Origin: Ornithinibacillus sp. 4-3
GTDB taxonomy: Bacteria > Bacillota > Bacilli > Bacillales > Amphibacillaceae
Length of the DNA: 64,000 nt
NCBI RefSeq assembly: GCF_040958695.1
Contig: NZ_CP162599.1
Coordinates: 2,018,001 to 2,082,000 of the forward strand
Direction: 5' to 3'
In this document: positions 63,046 through 64,000 of the stretch, one piece after another
Layout of the letters: each line of letters starts with the position of its first letter
How positions within the stretch are numbered: position 1 is the stretch's first letter
Made by a program: the position numbers and the translations under genes
Notes under the pieces: generated by a model
Databases searched by the model: none
What the model saw: the letters and a program-made list of their open reading frames with translations, nothing else
Told to the model about the DNA's origin: nothing

Positions 63046-64000
63046 TTATTTGTTTTGATCCAAAAAGGTTTGAAATACACCCTCTTCTCCTTTATAAAGA
63101 AACTGCACTGCCCCATTTTCATCTGTCCTTAATATTTTAATTGCTCTCTCCTCCAACGTTCGAATTACGTCATCTGTGGGATGACCATAACGATTATTCC
63201 GCCCTGCAGAAATAAGTGCATACATTGGTTTCAGTTGATCAATAAATCTCTCTGAACTCGAAGTATTACTGCCATGATGAGCTACTTTTAAAACATCCCC
63301 TTTTATATTGGTATGATTTTTTAAAATTTCTTCCTCTGTTTCTTTGCCAATATCGCCGAGAAAAAGCCAAGATTCCCCTCCTATTGTTGTTTGTAAAACA
63401 AGAGAATTTTCATTGTCATCATGTTTATCCTTTGCTGGAGACAGCACATGAAATTGTAATCCATTTCTTTCTATCTTTTCATTCCACGCCACTCTTCTGA
63501 TATTAATATTATGACTTGTCCAATCCCGCATCTCCTCTATAGAAATTGGATAATATTCACTAATGATAATTTCCTTCACTTTTATTTCGCTTATTAGATA
63601 AGGGACACTTCCAATATGATCAAGGTCTGAATGAGAGAGAAAAATAGTATCTATCTCTTGTATCCCTCGGGAAAGTAAATAAGGTTTAATAACGCTTTTA
63701 AACACCTTACTTGATGGTTGCATATCAGAAAATGAAAAACTAGCACCTGCATCAATTAGAAATACACCTTTCCGGTAAGGAAGTTCTATAATAAATGCAT
63801 CCCCTTGACCAATATCTAACATTGTCACATAGCCAATTGGTGAAAAATATGGTTTAGCTGCTCCATAAATAATGAACATTGCTAACATAAAACCTATGAT
63901 AAAAGTCCGGATTTTTTTCGTTTGATAGAGATGAATCATAAAAATAACAAATATAATATAGTAAATTATCGTATAACCAATACTAATCTCACCGATAACA
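63046..64000 (-). CDS. comEC: ComEC DNA-uptake channel protein, C-terminal part (cut by window edge)
   Basis: The reading frame enters from the right edge without a stop, so only the C-terminal third (about 318 codons) is visible. Hydrophobic segments at the edge (GYTIIYYIIFVIF; TFIIGFMLAMFIIYGAAKPYF) belong to the membrane channel. The rest is the metallo-beta-lactamase-like domain with MLDIGQGDAFIIELP, LIDAGAS, FLSHSDLDHIGSVPYL, LFLGDIGKETEEEIL and VLKVAHHGSNTSSS. ComEC passes single-stranded DNA into the cytoplasm in competence. The location next to holA supports the call. Confidence 0.95.
   Translation of the reverse strand, partial: VIGEISIGYTIIYYIIFVIFMIHLYQTKKIRTFIIGFMLAMFIIYGAAKPYFSPIGYVTMLDIGQGDAFIIELPYRKGVFLIDAGASFSFSDMQPSSKVFKSVIKPYLLSRGIQEIDTIFLSHSDLDHIGSVPYLISEIKVKEIIISEYYPISIEEMRDWTSHNINIRRVAWNEKIERNGLQFHVLSPAKDKHDDNENSLVLQTTIGGESWLFLGDIGKETEEEILKNHTNIKGDVLKVAHHGSNTSSSERFIDQLKPMYALISAGRNNRYGHPTDDVIRTLEERAIKILRTDENGAVQFLYKGEEGVFQTFLDQNK

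Overview
The window is chromosomal DNA of a low-GC, endospore-forming Bacillaceae bacterium. The sporulation genes (gpr, spoIIP, yqfC, yqfD), the sigA-dnaG block, the hrcA-grpE-dnaK-dnaJ block and the gene order all match the comEC-to-yqgS arc of the Bacillus subtilis chromosome. Base composition and protein style suggest Oceanobacillus, Virgibacillus or a near relative, but the genus is inferred and not proven. Almost every gene lies on the minus strand, so the arc reads from right to left.

Layout in the direction of transcription (right to left). 64000-58182: comEC (cut by the window edge), yqzM(+), holA, rpsT(+), gpr, spoIIP, yqxA. 57803-47963: lepA, a DUF2334 polysaccharide-deacetylase-like protein where hemW is expected, then hrcA-grpE-dnaK-dnaJ-prmA behind a perfect CIRCE operator. 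47935-43243: deoC, then a Fur-controlled five-gene haem uptake operon (IsdE-like lipoprotein, permease, ATPase, HugZ-type haem-degrading protein, DinB protein). These sit where rsmE and mtaB are expected. 43037-36822: rpsU, the yqeZ-floA membrane-domain operon, yqfC-yqfD-phoH. 36416-28173: pgpH-ybeY-dgkA-era-yqzL-recO, then glyQS behind a T-box. 28041-23175: ccpN-ppsR and dnaG-sigA. 23140-17645: a membrane protein, cccA, trmK-yqfO-cshB-nfo. 17603-12373: yqfT(+), a DUF4190-type protein, an IS1182-family element, an NfeD-like protein and a Na/Pi cotransporter. 12044-11038: a rearranged tRNA array. 10767-1: sodA, pbpA, two plus-strand membrane-anchored proteins, an M20 peptidase, rpmG, a 5-formyl-THF cyclo-ligase, a ThiF/MoeB protein, gluP, yqgQ and an LtaS-family enzyme cut by the left edge.

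Most of the window is conserved core. The unusual material is (i) the tRNA array, with an exact 254-bp tandem duplication that fused tRNA-Ile2 to tRNA-Asn and a truncated tRNA-Phe beside about 130 bp of foreign-looking sequence; (ii) a dispersed repeat ending in GTTCAAAAAG/CTTTTTGAAC, present three times directly downstream of core genes; (iii) an IS1182 element that appears to sit exactly in the loop of a transcription terminator; (iv) loss or replacement of genes normally found in this arc (rsmE, mtaB, yqeY, hemW, cdd, glcK); and (v) the haem operon. Many core genes use TTG or GTG starts identified here from their ribosome binding sites, and three small genes (rpmG, yqzL, yqzM) were read directly from the sequence. 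I see no CRISPR array, prophage or convincing novel multi-gene defence system.
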